The notes under the pieces are model-generated. The model was not told where the DNA came from. It worked only from the letters and a program-made list of their open reading frames with translations, and did no database searches. Shown here piece by piece: positions 45,525 to 57,537 of a DNA stretch of 64,000 bases (positions are counted from its first letter, which is position 1; each line of letters starts with the position of its first letter). Location of the stretch: NCBI GenBank assembly GCA_001599595.1, contig BCHH01000005.1, positions 2,954,971-3,018,970 on the forward strand, in the 5' to 3' direction. The stretch is from Beverwykella pulmonaria (lineage: Eukaryota > Ascomycota > Dothideomycetes > Pleosporales > Melanommataceae). A program made the position numbers and the translations under genes.

Positions 45525-48500
45525 CTATATATCAGCAGCCGGCCCTTTCAGTCAACGGTGAGAGATGTGATGGAGGTCCTAGCCACCAAGTGGTCTGGCA
45601 GTCTGGCGAAATGAAGGCTACCGAGTTCTGTGACGATGCGACAGGCAAAAGGCAGTAATATCGAGGGCACGTCTGTGGAGGGGTTGGTTTGAGGTTGCAC
45701 GCCAACGTGAATGGTCCCAACAGGACGGATGACTGCTGTCAGCCGAGGACGCTGACCGACTCTTGGGCAAATGTCACTTTAGATGCGGGCGAGAGCGAAG
45801 GCTGTATGCGGTCGAGAGCCTGTGGTGGTCTCCTGCTCAGGCGACGGCGACGTGGGTGCACGAGGCAGGCGAGGAACAGGCAGGCAGGCAGGCGGGCGGG
45901 CAGGCTGCGAAGAGAGGGTGCTGCTGGGCGTGCAAGGAGATCGGGGGCGACGAGGAGGCTCTTGGTCTCGGGGCGGCGTCTCTAGAGTCTGCTCGGCCTG
46001 GAGGATGTGACTTGAGGCCGTTTCAGGTGGGCGATGGAGGACGTCTGAGAGGGGTGGTGGAGCGGAGAGGCGCGTGCGAGAGCGGCTTGCCGAGAAGTGG
46101 AATAGGCACAATGACTGCTTTTGCCTGCCCAACCAGCAAAGTTCCGGAAGTGCGCCCGAATGGCAAAAGAGAGTGTGTGAGGGCTGAGGGAGAAGAGAAG
46201 CAAGAAGCAAGCAGCATAAAAGGCCGGGGACTGATGCCGTGCAAGAATTGCGGCGTGGACACCTAGGGCTCTGTTGATCCAACTTCCGCTAGATGGGAAC
46301 AAGACGCTCGCAGTCACAACTCGCGCAAGCGCTGAGGCTACCACTTCTTATGAGTGGACTCGCAGCTTGTTTCAAGCCCACCCGCAACGTAAACGATGCT
46401 CATTCGAGGGTCTATTGCTATGCGCTGGATAGGGGATACCCCATCATACGCTGCGGCAGGTATATGGCTTTGGTCTTTCGCTCCCCAGCCAGCCGTCTCC
46501 ACGGTCGATAATCCTTACGTTGGCGACGTACACAAATACATCATCAGAGCAAGCATTGTGCAGCAGCGCAGCCTCTCCTCGAAGGCGCGCTGCATGCTCA
46601 GAGTAAGGCTGACCCCCGAACTGACCCCCATCTCACCAGTTCGACCATTGCTCCGATCAATACCCCCCTGATGTCCACGCGACTGACTTCCGAACGCCTC
46701 CAAGCCTGTCCAATCGAGCAAAATGATGCTTAACGTTAAACGGCATCTATCGAGGTCTTGCAGCGGGCTGACGTTGGATCTGCGGCCAGCCAGTATTGAC
46801 CTTGCCCACCTCTGGCCCCGAGAGAGACCAAAGAGGGGCGAAAGCTGAAGAAACGAGACGCCTGCACCAACCCCGACACCACGATGCATTCATTCTTCGT
46901 TTTTTAGGGCTACTAGGAGCAGTGGTTTTCAAGACAGAATGACCATCTGCGTGCTGCAGTCTCCGGCATCGTGCATCACCAAATACCAGATGAGGGTCTA
47001 TACGAGAACTTGGCAATTGCCATACCCCATCACTGGGTTCCCCATGCACTTGGCACCACCACCTCTCCTGTCTCGAGAAGCGCCGTCATCACGTCACCAG
47101 CACTCGACGGTTGAGAAATTGGCCCAAAGCAGACGTAAGATGAGCAAACGGTCGCGCACGCCTCACCATAACAGCAGATTTATGGAGGGTGGGCGCTTCT
47201 GTGATTCCTTCACACCAATGAGGTTGCTGTCTGGATGAGTAAGTGCATGAATACCCCTGGCTGTAAAGTGCCGGCAATACGATAAAGACAGCAGAGCCCC
47301 TCTGCACTCCATTCCAATATTAGAAACATATATCTTGCAATTATCCAGTTGTCTATCACGTTCGTGCAAGTAAATTCACTGATTTTGACAGGCGAGACCC
47401 TTTGAAATCTAAGCCACCACCCCGCTACACCACCAAGCGAATACTCCATCATCTATGGTTAAGGCCCTACTGGTAGATACCGTAGGACTTAGTAAGACTA
47501 AGTCCATCCTCCGGCCCTCTGGCTGAAATCCCTTCAGTGTCCAGTTAGATCCTAGACGAATTCTCTCGCATATAATAACATGGAATATGCTTCATCGGTA
47601 ACACCCGCCATGCAGCTCCTGGAATCGCATCGCATGTAGCACACCTTCAATTCATTGTGGTGACACAGCTGAACTATGATGCCCGCAAAGATACGACCTG
47701 AACTCGTGGGGTCTTGGCCCGGGAACTAGACATCCCGATCGAACGGAAGCTTCTGACGGGCTCACGGGTTGAACTTTACGTACCTCAACATCGGGTTCAT
47801 TGTCATCTTGAGGGGTCTGACTGTAATGGCCCCGATGTGCACGAAAGGGGCGCATGCGTTGTGTCACTGGTTCTCTTCGACCACGTTCAGATGGAAATTG
47901 CGACTAAATGCCAATCAACACACTTCTCTTAAGCCAGGCCCCATGACCGCCATATCGGGGACCATCGGGGATCGTCAACAGCTGCGACAATGTCTTTTCT
48001 CCCCCGCACAAATAGACATACTGGTGCTCTCATCTCCAGCCTCGTTTACCTGCAATCACTAGTCTCTAGGGAGCCGTCTTTCAAGTCCCCCTCTCCCACT
48101 CCCCCACGACAAAGAGGGACACAGCAATACCTTTTTTCCAGCTTCGTTTCGATCACGTCGCATATATTTCGATACTCAATACCGTTGCAGCCCAATGTAT
48201 CATCTGTCTTCACTTCTTTCTTATTCTACCAAGCATATTCTGGACTCGTCCGTCTGCATGCGTGTCTCAGCCTCTCCATACCTTTCAGGCCCGCAATACT
48301 TCCCAATCACACAGCCTCATTCCCTATACGAGTATTTCTTATGCTAGACTATAACCTCGTAAACGCAACGAAAGTAAAGTGTAGCACAAACACGAGAAAG
48401 GTTGCATTGCACTAGCGTCACAACCTATTACCGTTCTAACTTGGCAAGACTCAGGATTAGGTTCGAGTCATATACTCGAATCAACGTTTGGGACTAGGTC

Positions 48501-48831
48501 GAGATGTCTTCCATCCATGCTAAAGATTGGTCGTCACCTGTCATGACTAGCGCGGAACAGTGCAGCCCATAGAACAGACAGTTGCTAAAGGCAACTTTTT
48601 TAGAATTAAGTTAGAACTTCCTCGGCTAGACTCAGGAGGCTTGAATCATTATGACGCTTGCACTCGAACACTCGCTCAGGTTCGAGAGCTTTGAGCATAG
48701 GCCCATTATAGGATTATTGTTCTTCTTGATTTGTAAAAATTATCTAGATATTCATCAACGGCGCAGCTCATTGTTCAATCTGCTCGATAGAAATATGCGA
48801 GCAAGAAATTTACCATAGGACTCCCCATACG
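45525..48831. other. 3.3 kb region without recognisable gene
   Basis: The left part is the MAPKK promoter and includes a GGCA/GGCG repeat at about 45883-45905. GC-rich sequence to 46.3 kb produces antiparallel chance frames of 167 codons each. The remainder, to the stop of the rhodopsin-domain gene, has only short frames and turns AT-richer towards 48.4-48.8 kb. No RNA gene was seen. Confidence 0.45.
45883..45905. repeat. Short GGCA/GGCG tandem repeat
   Basis: Five to six copies of a four-base unit (GGCA turning to GGCG) lie about 360 bp upstream of the MAPKK start. Confidence 0.6.
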
Positions 48832-50047
48832 TCATTTATCGCAAACCCTCTCCTCATCCTCATTCCTCGATGTCCTCCCACTCTCCCCCTCCGCAACCCC
48901 AGTCACCTCGGACATGTCGCTCCCTTTCCCCTCCCCCTTCGACTTCTCACCTCCCAGCAACATTCGACTCCCCCTCTTACTCGAACCCCACAAGCTCCGA
49001 CTCAGCAGCCTATCAAACGTGCCACTGCCCGCGACCTTCCTGGCTAGCGGTCTCAGCGTCGCCATCACGCCCGCAACGAGATAAATCCCGCTCTCAGCAA
49101 TCGTCCAGCACAGCGGCCTTACAGCCTGATACGAGATGTCGTGGAAATCTGTAACTGTGACGAATGAGTAAAACCGCATTATTGCAGCAACCACGCCCAC
49201 TATGCAGACACTGAAGACGAGACCGAGGCCCAGTTTTGTTGGGCGGCACACATGCAGTTTGTACATCGCGGGGGTTGGTATGCATATCATGATGACCGTA
49301 GTTAGGATATTCGGGATCGATAAGTATCTCCATAAACTGAGGCCCGAGACTGCGCAGGAGCCGGGTCCGGAGGGGTTAAGAGACCAGGTTTTGCTGAAGG
49401 GCTTGCAGTTTGCGAAGGGGATTATGACTTGGATTATTAATATAAGGAGGACGAGGACAAAGGTGCTTCTTATGACAAGGCGGTAGGGCGTAGATGTTGG
49501 GCCCAGAATCTGGTGTAGTAGGGAGAGGATGCCGAGTTTGGAGAGGGAGGTGGTGAGCGGGCAGAGGATTTGCAGCCCCGTGTTCAACTTCAGCATGTGT
49601 GTTATGGTGGGTAGTGAGAGCGTGGAGAGGTGTCGGCCTGCCCCGCCGATTTTGATCATCACTGGTGAACAGGGCCAGTCAGTCTTTGAATTCGAAAGGG
49701 AGAAGAGTACACCTACAGATCCCGAGCGTGATCTTCGCAACACAACTACAATATCCCGCTGTCATGAGAAGCGACATCGAGAGATTGGCTTTTTGGCCCT
49801 GCGCTAGGTATCGTGATGTCCAGAGCAGGATCACAAAGAGTGTTTCGAGGATCAGGAAGGATATGCATATTTCCAGAAGAGGCGCGCTGTGATTCTCGGC
49901 GATGTACGAAGAGGGGAAGGGGTTAGACTCGATGTTTGGATTTGGATACATTGTTGGCGGAGTACTAGGCATCACGGCTTCTTGATGGGTCGAATTGGTC
50001 GTCCAGCGCTGTTCGGGGTGAAAATGGGAGTCGTTGCCAACGAGCAT
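48832..50047 (-). CDS. Fungal rhodopsin-domain 7TM protein (PTH11/GPCR-like)
   Basis: The model complement(join(48832..49661,49717..50047)) gives 386 residues with seven hydrophobic segments: ICISFLILETLFVILLW, SMSLLMTAGYCSCVAKI, LQILCPLTTSLSKLGILSLL, LVIRSTFVLVLLILIIQVII, ILTTVIMICIPTPA, LVFSVCIVGVVAAIMRF and ICWTIAESGIYLVAGVMA-like LCWTIAESGIYLVAG. The C-terminal tail (last 90 residues) is Ser/Gly/Lys/Glu-rich and cytoplasmic. This is the plan of the large fungal rhodopsin-like family, plasma-membrane proteins some of which sense surfaces. It lacks a recognisable CFEM domain. The 55-nt intron joins ITLGI|LMIKIGGAGRH in frame. ATG 49972 is an alternative start. Confidence 0.8.
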
Positions 50048-51200
50048 TCAAACTAAAATTCGAGGAGCAATTAACCTTTTAACGCTTCCATCCTAGCACT
50101 AAATCCGCAAATGTCCGTCCGCGCTCCTTGTGTCTAGTTCTGTCACGCGGAGAGGATTGCAGCCCCTATTGATATATTTCGTGTCACGCACTTGTGAGCA
50201 AGGGATATTGCCATACATGATTGCAAGGTGTGAGTGGTACGAAGCAGTTAAGGAAGAGATGGAATTTGACGGATAGACAGATGCGTGCACGATGCTACGG
50301 GAACCAAGGCGGAGTGTAGATTGGGGGCGGGGTTGCGCAAGTACGTACTGAAAAGGAGGATTGAGATGAGATCAAGAGGATCGAAGGGGCTCAGGAGCCT
50401 TTCGTCAGCTGGAGAAACCAAAGTCATTTAGTCTTTTGAAGCCTTTGTAAAGTAGAACACCAAACCCAAACCCTTCAACTCCTATGGGGCCAAGAGTTCC
50501 ATCTGTTCTGACAAGGCGGGTGGTACGTGCGAGCATCGAAGGGAAGTTAAGCGGCGCGGGCCGAGCAGGATCTCACGATGTCTCCGATCCGGTGTTGATC
50601 TCCCATCCGAAACTCACAAGCTCGCAAGATACAGATACTTCCAGGATTCAAGGCAGACAGCTTGCTAGGATGATGAATCCAGATTTTTGGTGCTAACCAC
50701 CGGAACTATTTTTGTCGCTTCCCCACCTCGCGTTTAGCGCTGTCACAGCCAACTCGCGGGCAAAGCCTCGGGCTGGTTGTTCTTGGACGGCAATGTTGTG
50801 GAACACAACACAAACTTTCATCATTCGGTTATTCAGGTTGCATGCTAGAGTGATACATATTCGGAGACCGTAATGAGAATCAGTCCTCACTCTATTTCTA
50901 TCGCCCCAAGACATTCACCGTTGAGCATCTTCATTCAGGTCATCACCTCTGAGGAAGACAACAGGAAAATAAAGGGGTTCGTCTGGGAGGGAATGTATGG
51001 GGATGTAAAGGCCGGGTTAGTAGATACAGAAGAGGTTAGAAAGGCAAACTTAATCCTTCTGCCTTCTGCATAGATTTGTTATCAGCCTTAAAACCTGGTT
51101 CATTCTCAGACGAATGCATGATTTTTTTTTCAATGCTAGAATGCGGTAGTGGCTATATAGAGTACGAAAACACTCAAAACTTTTCCCCAATGCATTTACC
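50048..51200. other. Intergenic region, no gene supported
   Basis: This contains the promoter of the rhodopsin-domain gene and the 3' UTR of the permease gene. A GC-rich patch at 50520-50620 looks slightly like parts of a 5S rRNA but is not one (see rejected items). Frames are shorter than 75 codons in most of it. Confidence 0.45.
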
Positions 51201-52948
51201 TTATCTACGAAGGTTGCTAACACAAGTCCCAACAACTAGAAGTACGGCGAGAACGCCGCTTTGCACAGGCGCGAACATTGCTGAACGAACAATGACCAGC
51301 GTGCCCACTACAACAAAGACGATGGGTAACACAAGAGCAGGCTGATACGGTCGGTGGAGATCTGGTTCGCGGCGGCGTAGAATAATGAGTCCAATGACAG
51401 TGCTCACATAGAAGACCCATTCTGCCATTCCAACAAAAGTTAAGAGGGGACGAAAGCTGCCCGTTAGAATATAAACAAGAGTTATAGCGAGGGTTAGGAT
51501 ATTCGCGTTGCTGATCTTGTATTAGCACGGCAACAATCGCAGCGAGACCGAAGGGATATTACATTGGAGCGTCGAAGTTTGGATCAGCGGGCCTGTTCAC
51601 TTCGTCGTTAGATGTTCTACGCGACAGACGACTGTCACTGGAAGAGGATAGACCGCCAGTATCAGGCCTAGTTGCTATATGCTTTGCATACCTCCTGGGA
51701 AGCCCTCTTTTGCTGAGAAAGCCGGGCAGATAGTGGCGTTGCGAAGCAGCTACGGTAAGCCTGCCCACTGCGAACACGTTGCTTGTTATGGACCCAGCGC
51801 ACGAAATGGCGACGAGAATAGTTATAATAATACCCGCAGGTGGTCCAAACAGTGATCTTGCCGCAGCGACAGCCACTGCATTACTAGAGCTCATCATGTC
51901 CCATGGCAACAGAATGTAATACGCGAGATTCACGAGCTCAAACGAGCTAAGGACCACAACCATTGCGAGTTTGATGGCTTTGGGAAGAGACCGTCCAGGG
52001 TTCTGAATTTCGCTTGCTACGACGTTGGCCTTCGCGAGGCTGTTAGCCCATTCATCAGGGTGGAGGGAGTGTACAAAGGTACGAAATTTCTTGCTGTGGT
52101 AGGGTACTCACGTTATCCCAACCATCGTATGCCCAGAGTCCAGCGTAGATAGCAGCACAGTAGTGGCCAAAGCGTTGCCATTCACTTATAGAAGACCAGT
52201 CCACGGGGCGTCCTTCAGAGACACTTGGCCGGTTTGCAAACCAGTCCTTGGTATACCAATCCTGTGAGCCTGAGAGGGTTGAGTTTGGGTCGACCAGATG
52301 TGCAATGACTGCGATGAGGCCGCCAATCAGAATCAGTCCTATAGTCATGATTTTGACCATGGTGAAGGACTCGCTCAGCTTTATGGTGATCTTGGTGTTG
52401 ATCGAATTCAAAAGGACCATACTAACGAAAGCTAGAACAGCAATGCTTTTCAGCCTCCATACCGGCAAAGGGTCATTGGAACCGACAGAGCCGATTGACT
52501 CCGCGATAACGATACTTTGGATAGCCATTGATGACGGTTTGACGGCCATGATGTAGATCCAGGCCATGAGAAACGCCATGGTGTCCCCATAGACATGTCT
52601 CAAGTATTCCTGCATCCCCCCATTGAGAGGAAGAGCAGCGCCTAGCTCTGCAAAGGATGCGGCTCCTGCCCATGAAAGAAGTCCCCCTACGACCCAGACA
52701 ACCAGCGCAGCGCCTGGTGAAGGAACATTGCTGTCCACTTGCGCAGGCGAAGCGAAGATACCCGAGCCGATTTGGATGCTGACGAGCACGGCGAAGGCAT
52801 TGCGAGTGGTGAGCTGCTTCGATACCTGCGCCGAGCGTTGTGAAGAAGAGCGTGTGTGGTGCCTCAGAAGTGGTTCAGTCTCTGCATCGGTTATTTGGGT
52901 CGTGGTCTGCTCTTCGTGTTCTTGGACCCGGGATGCCGCATCTTCCAT
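51201..52948 (-). CDS. LAT-type amino-acid permease (APC superfamily)
   Basis: Plasma-membrane amino-acid transporter related to L-type/b(0,+)-type permeases and fungal methionine permeases. The model complement(join(51201..51510,51563..52029,52112..52948)) gives 537 residues. It opens with an acidic/Ser-rich cytoplasmic tail of about 50 residues. TM1 holds the substrate motif (VSIQIGSGIFASPAQV), followed by LVVWVVGGLLSWAGAASFAE, YDGWDNANVVASEIQNPGRS, VGRLTVAASQRHYLPGFLSK and PLLTFVGMAEWVFYVSTVIG. The first intron is 82 nt with acceptor CGCGAAG, chosen because it keeps GWDN|ANVVASE; the second is 52 nt. ATG 52948 is the first ATG in frame. The final residues after LLVVG are poorly conserved, so the true C-terminus could differ. 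Confidence 0.88.
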
Positions 52949-53710
52949 GTCCACTCTGCTGTGGCGTAACAAGGCCCCAGACGGCAATCGTGTGGTCGAC
53001 CGTCACCCCGCCCGTTCACTTATGGCGTACAGGAATGGTCTGCAAAGCTTGGAGAGGTGTGAGAATAAACAACTCTCTGTTTCACAATAGACTTTGGGTG
53101 GCGTTCCCCCCCGGCACGTGGTGGGTAGGGGAAGGCGACTGTTTATGCCTAGGGCATTGATGTCTCGAAGTCGGGGCGTACAGCACAGCACGTCTTGAAC
53201 TCGGTGGCAGGCGAGTGGACGTGGAGAGGGAGAGATGATAATGTTTCCAGGCCGGCAGGTGGAGATGAACAGCAGCTAGGCGGTTTAGTGGGCACAGATA
53301 TTTGATGTGTCTTGGCGCGCTAGAGTCGAGCCCAGCAGCCCACCACGACCACGAACTGGATCACAAAACACCCCCGAATCACGACTCATCCACGTCCTGC
53401 AAAACGTTTCGAATCTGGGGCGGACGGCTCATTCACCTGCGCCACTCCTTGCAGAACCCCCGCAATCGCCCCTCGCCCCCTAACTTTGATACTCTCGCCT
53501 TTCTTCCTCGCCAACTCCCAGGTACGTCAACCCCACAGCGCCGCGCCGAAGCTCCTTCTGCTCGCGTTTTCCACGGCTAACCGCTGCTCAGAGACTTTGG
53601 TGCACCACCTTGCCAGTTGATATCGCTACCTGCACCCTCTCCATCGAACCTGCCAGAGGACTCTGCCTGGCCTCGACGACCTTCGCTCGTGACGTCCCGC
53701 GACCAACAAG
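52949..53710. promoter_or_regulatory. Divergent promoter region permease / PP2A subunit A
   Basis: A 762 bp region between head-to-head start codons. It is C-rich on the plus strand before the PP2A gene (5' UTR-like). No clear TATA box or repeat is seen. Confidence 0.45.
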
Positions 53711-55912
53711 ATGGAGGCAAATCAAAATGACGAGCTGTACCCAATCGCCGTCCTTATCGATGAGCTGAAGCACGACGATGTGCTCCTGCGATTGAATGCC
53801 ATCCATCGGCTGAACACCATAGCTCTTGCTTTGGGCGCCGAGCGGACACGAGAGGAGCTGATACCTTTCCTAGACGGTGAGGCTACAACAAGACGCCCGA
53901 AATGGGCAGAGACGTGCTAATTACATATACAGAGTCTGTAGAGGACGAGGACGAGGTCCTCACTGCTTTGAGCGAGGAATTGGGCAAGTTTGTCGAGTAT
54001 GTCGGAGGCCCTGAGTACGGACATGTGCTGCTCTCGCCGCTGGAGAACCTGGCAGCAATAGAGGAGCCGCTTGTGCGAGAGAAGGTTCGCGCCAGAACGC
54101 TACCAGACGAGGGAGCCTCTGCTAACCAGCCCAGGCTGTCGAGTCGCTGAACAAAATCTGCGAGGAGTTGTCACAGTCCCAAATCGAGGAGTTCTTCATT
54201 CCCCTCGTCATGCGCCTGTCAAAAGCAGATTGGTTCACCTCCAAGATCTCCGCGACCGGCCTCTATAATGTTCCATACACCCGCGCCACCCCACCCTCGC
54301 AAGAACTTCTTAGGCAACATTACAACCAACTCGTACACGATGACACACCCATGGTCCGGAGACAGGCGGCGAACAACCTGGCCAAGTTTATCAAAACAAT
54401 GCCGCCATCAATTGTAATTGAGGAGATGATCGGACTTTTCCAGCATCTCGCATCAGACGATCAGGATAGCGTGAGGCTTCTGACGGTAGATATCCTTATT
54501 GCCATTGCAGAGGCGGTCCCCAAGGAGCAGCAATCGAGCCACGGCGTCCTGCTGACGGCTTTGCGAAGCTTGTTCGAGGACAAAAGCTGGAGAGTCAGAT
54601 ACATGGTCGCCGACCGATTTGAAAAGGTTGGTAACATGTCCGGTAAAAAACAAGCCGCAAGCTAACCCGATCTAGATCGCAAAGGCCGTCGACGAGGAGG
54701 TAGTCAACCGAGACCTGGTGCCTGCTTTCGTCAAGCTCCTCAAAGACACTGAGGCAGAAGTGCGAAGCGCAATTGCGGGGCAGATTCCCGGTAAGCTGGC
54801 GTTCGTTTCAAACTCTTGGCAAGTGCTGACGATAGGGTGCACAGGCTTCTGCGCCTTACTCGAACGCGAGACCCTCCTCCACGAGGTTATGCCGAGCATA
54901 GAAGAGCTCGTTTCGGATCAATCCCAGCATGTTCGTGCTGCTCTTGGCACCCAGATTAGCGGGCTGGCCCCGATTCTCGGAAAAGACGAGTATGTAAACT
55001 CTTTGCGCGTGGCCACGTGCCTCTACTGACACGACTCAGGACCATCTCACATCTCCTCCCAATGTTCCTGCAAATGCTCAAGGACGAGTTCCCTGACGTC
55101 CGGTTGAACATCATTTCTAAGCTCGAGCTTGTCAATAACGGTGCGCCTCTTGTGTCAAGGTACCCTTTAAAGCAACGTCTGACATGTCCTAGTAATTGGT
55201 ATTGAGCTGCTCTCTCAGTCCCTTCTCCCCGCCATTGTCCAGCTTGCAGAGGACAAGCAATGGCGCGTGCGCCTCGCCATCATTGAATATGTTCCCCTCC
55301 TCGCCTCCCAGCTCGGCGTGAAGTTCTTCGACGAGAAGCTGAGCAGTCTCTGCATGAGCTGGCTCGGTGACACGGTCTTCTCGATCCGCGAGGCCTCTAC
55401 CCAGAACCTGAAGAAGCTCACCGAGGTGTTCGGCGTCGAGTGGGCCAGCGAAGCCATCGTCCCGAAAGTCATGGCTATGGGCCAGCACCCCAACTACCTG
55501 TACCGGATGACGACCTGCTTCGCAGTTTCTGTAAGTTACAGGATGTTCATTCTTGAGGCGAGTTTCTAACGGGAGATAGACGCTTGCACCTGCGCTAAGT
55601 CTTGCTGTCATCGAAGACTCGATTCTTCCCATGATGGACAAGCTCGTCAACGACGAAATTCCTAATATCCGATTCAACGTGGCGAAATCCTATGCCGTTC
55701 TCATCGACACCCTCAAGCAGCTTCCAGAGGAAGGCACTGTGCTCGGGCTCATAAAGGCGGGAACCCCCGGGCAAGGATGCCAAAAGGGGCACGAACTGAT
55801 TACCAAGAACGTTCTGCCCAATCTGGAAAAGCTGCAGCAGGACGACGATGTGGATGTCAGGTACTTTGCTACCATGGCGGCGCAGGGGTTTACGGATGCC
55901 ATGCAGACCTAG
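53711..55912 (+). CDS. TPD3: Protein phosphatase 2A scaffold subunit A (PR65/Tpd3)
   Basis: HEAT-repeat scaffold that joins the PP2A catalytic and B-type regulatory subunits. Eight exons, join(53711..53876,53933..54084,54135..54626,54676..54790,54845..54989,55040..55140,55193..55530,55580..55912), give 613 residues of repeated helical pairs. Landmarks are [20 protein letters not shown] and [15 protein letters not shown] at the N-terminus, [108 protein letters not shown] and [12 protein letters not shown]. It ends [20 protein letters not shown]. All seven introns are 49-56 nt with GT-AG ends and keep the family sequence. One HEAT loop near the C-terminus ([14 protein letters not shown]) differs from the usual sequence. 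Confidence 0.96.
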
Positions 55913-56448
55913 ATGTGGATGATACGTTAAGAAGCGCATGTGACTCTGTGGGGTACAGGACGAGGTTACGAAAGCATTTTAATGACCCGGCTTTGATAGA
56001 AGAGTGGTGGGCGGGTTGGAAGATTTGAGCATTGCGGAGTGGGCATGCGGTCACAAAGGTAGTTGGGCGACCCATGGAACACATTAGTCCCTTCTCTTTG
56101 TTGTCTGCGTGCGTTGCTCTTGCTTTGTTTTGTGCCACTCGGGCTAGTGGATGTAAGAGACATGTGAAGGATGGCAGTGAAGGGGGAAACATTAAGAAGA
56201 CTACCCTTTTAGATTCCATGATCCGTTATCTACGAAAATGCATTGTGTTTGGCACTGCAGTTCACCAATCGAATGCATGGGGCACGAAGACATTGGCTCA
56301 TGTGAGCGGAAGCTGAGCAGGGTCACGGCAATCCATCGGTTCACGAAGTTATGGGTACGTGTTCATTGGTCTATCGCGCCCTCTATCCGCTGTCATGTCT
56401 TGGTTTCCTACCCTCCTACAGCTTTGGGCCGTTGTTGGGCGCCGAGAG
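55913..56448. other. Convergent 3' region PP2A-A / glutaredoxin
   Basis: This should contain both 3' UTRs. Nothing else is seen. Confidence 0.5.
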
Positions 56449-56818
56449 TCAAACGGCACCAGCCTCCTTGAGCAGGTCCCGGAGGTTGCCCTTCTTCGCC
56501 TGCAGGTCCGAGTTGCCGCCAATGTGCTGCTGGCCGATGAAGATGTTCGGGACCGTCGTCTGGCCCGTTATGTCGGCGAGCGTGGACTGGATGGCGCTTC
56601 CATCATCTGGTATCCCATTAGCACACATTGGTTCCGCATCCCGCCATCGTTCGTGCAGTAAACGTACCGACTTGGTCCAGCTCAATCGAGAAGAACTTTG
56701 CGCCCGACTCGGTGAGAAGCTTCTTGGTCGCGTTGCAGTACGGGCAGTACGACTTGGAGAAGACGGCGACGGGGTTTTCTTCGATGATGGACTGGACTTT
56801 GGTCTTGGTTGCGGACAT
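56449..56818 (-). CDS. Dithiol glutaredoxin
   Basis: Small GSH-dependent thiol-disulfide oxidoreductase. The model complement(join(56449..56606,56669..56818)) starts at ATG 56818 and gives 102 residues after a 62-nt intron that joins DQVD|DGSAIQ. The active site CPYC is at 25-28 ([16 protein letters not shown]). The GSH-binding TVP loop ([15 protein letters not shown]) and the final GGNSDLQ/LKEAG block are present. The frame stays open for at least 36 codons upstream of ATG 56818 with a Ser/Arg-rich, acid-free sequence like a mitochondrial presequence, but it has no ATG there. It diverges from the LMBR1-like gene. Confidence 0.92.
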
Positions 56819-57537
56819 GTTGGCGGGGGAGGCGCGCGTGAAGAACGAACGCAGGAAAGATATGTTGGCGGTGAGGGGCTGGGGCCGGGGTCTGCTCGAG
56901 TGTGTGAGTGGTGCTGTGGCCGCCAACGGAGGTTTTGAGGGTTTATATACGTACGAATTGAAGATGGGTTGCTGATGGTATTTGGAATGTCGATGGGAAT
57001 GAATCGAGTGGGTTTGTTGGTTGATTAGTAAATGCCGATTGCGAATGCGCGCCCCCCGCGCTGAAAGGTGTGAAGGGCGAAATGATGCAATGTCGGATGC
57101 ATCCTCTCTAGGCTGGTTTAGAGGGCGGGGAGCGGCGCGGCGATTCGGCAGCCTGCATCGGAGCCCAAATCGGGGTAATTATTCACGTAGTGCGTGGCGG
57201 ATGTGAAAGCAGCGTCGCGGCTCAGGGTCCCGACCACATTTCAGGCCAGTACGAGCAAGTCACTTTGCTTCTACACGGGCAGCGCGCTTTGCGAGATTGA
57301 TGTCAAGAATGTACACCATGTTTGGGCCTTAGGAGATGGGACGCCCGGAGCACGCGACTTCCGCTTCCCGAATTAAAGCTTCATCAGCTGTTTCCGAAGG
57401 CAGCCGAAATCTGAAGCTCCTTATACCGTCGCATTCTCCTCACACCACATCCACCACCACCACATCATCCACAAGTCGGCGTCGTCGGATCAGCGACCGC
57501 GATACATGACCGCTCTCCTCTGCCTCGCATCGTAGCC
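56819..57537. promoter_or_regulatory. Divergent promoter region glutaredoxin / LMBR1-like gene
   Basis: A 719 bp region. A TATATAAA on the minus strand (56942-56949) lies about 125 bp before the glutaredoxin ATG. The right end is a C/A-rich 5' UTR-like stretch with CCACCACCAC before ATG 57538. Confidence 0.5.
56942..56949 (-). promoter_or_regulatory. TATA box candidate of the glutaredoxin gene
   Basis: TATATAAA read on the minus strand, about 125 bp upstream of ATG 56818. Transcription would be expected to begin close to the open N-terminal extension. Confidence 0.45.

Noticed and set aside
45689..46282. Antiparallel frames of 167 codons upstream of the MAPKK
   Set aside because: Low-complexity, overlapping on both strands and located in the GC-rich promoter region with the GGCA repeat.
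50520..50620. Possible 5S rRNA or pseudogene (GGAAGTTAAGCGGCGCGGGCC, read as two adjoining blocks)
   Set aside because: The A-box-like part is on the plus strand while the GGATGGGAGA box-C-like part is on the minus strand, and the 5S arms do not pair. It does not match the ascomycete 5S pattern.
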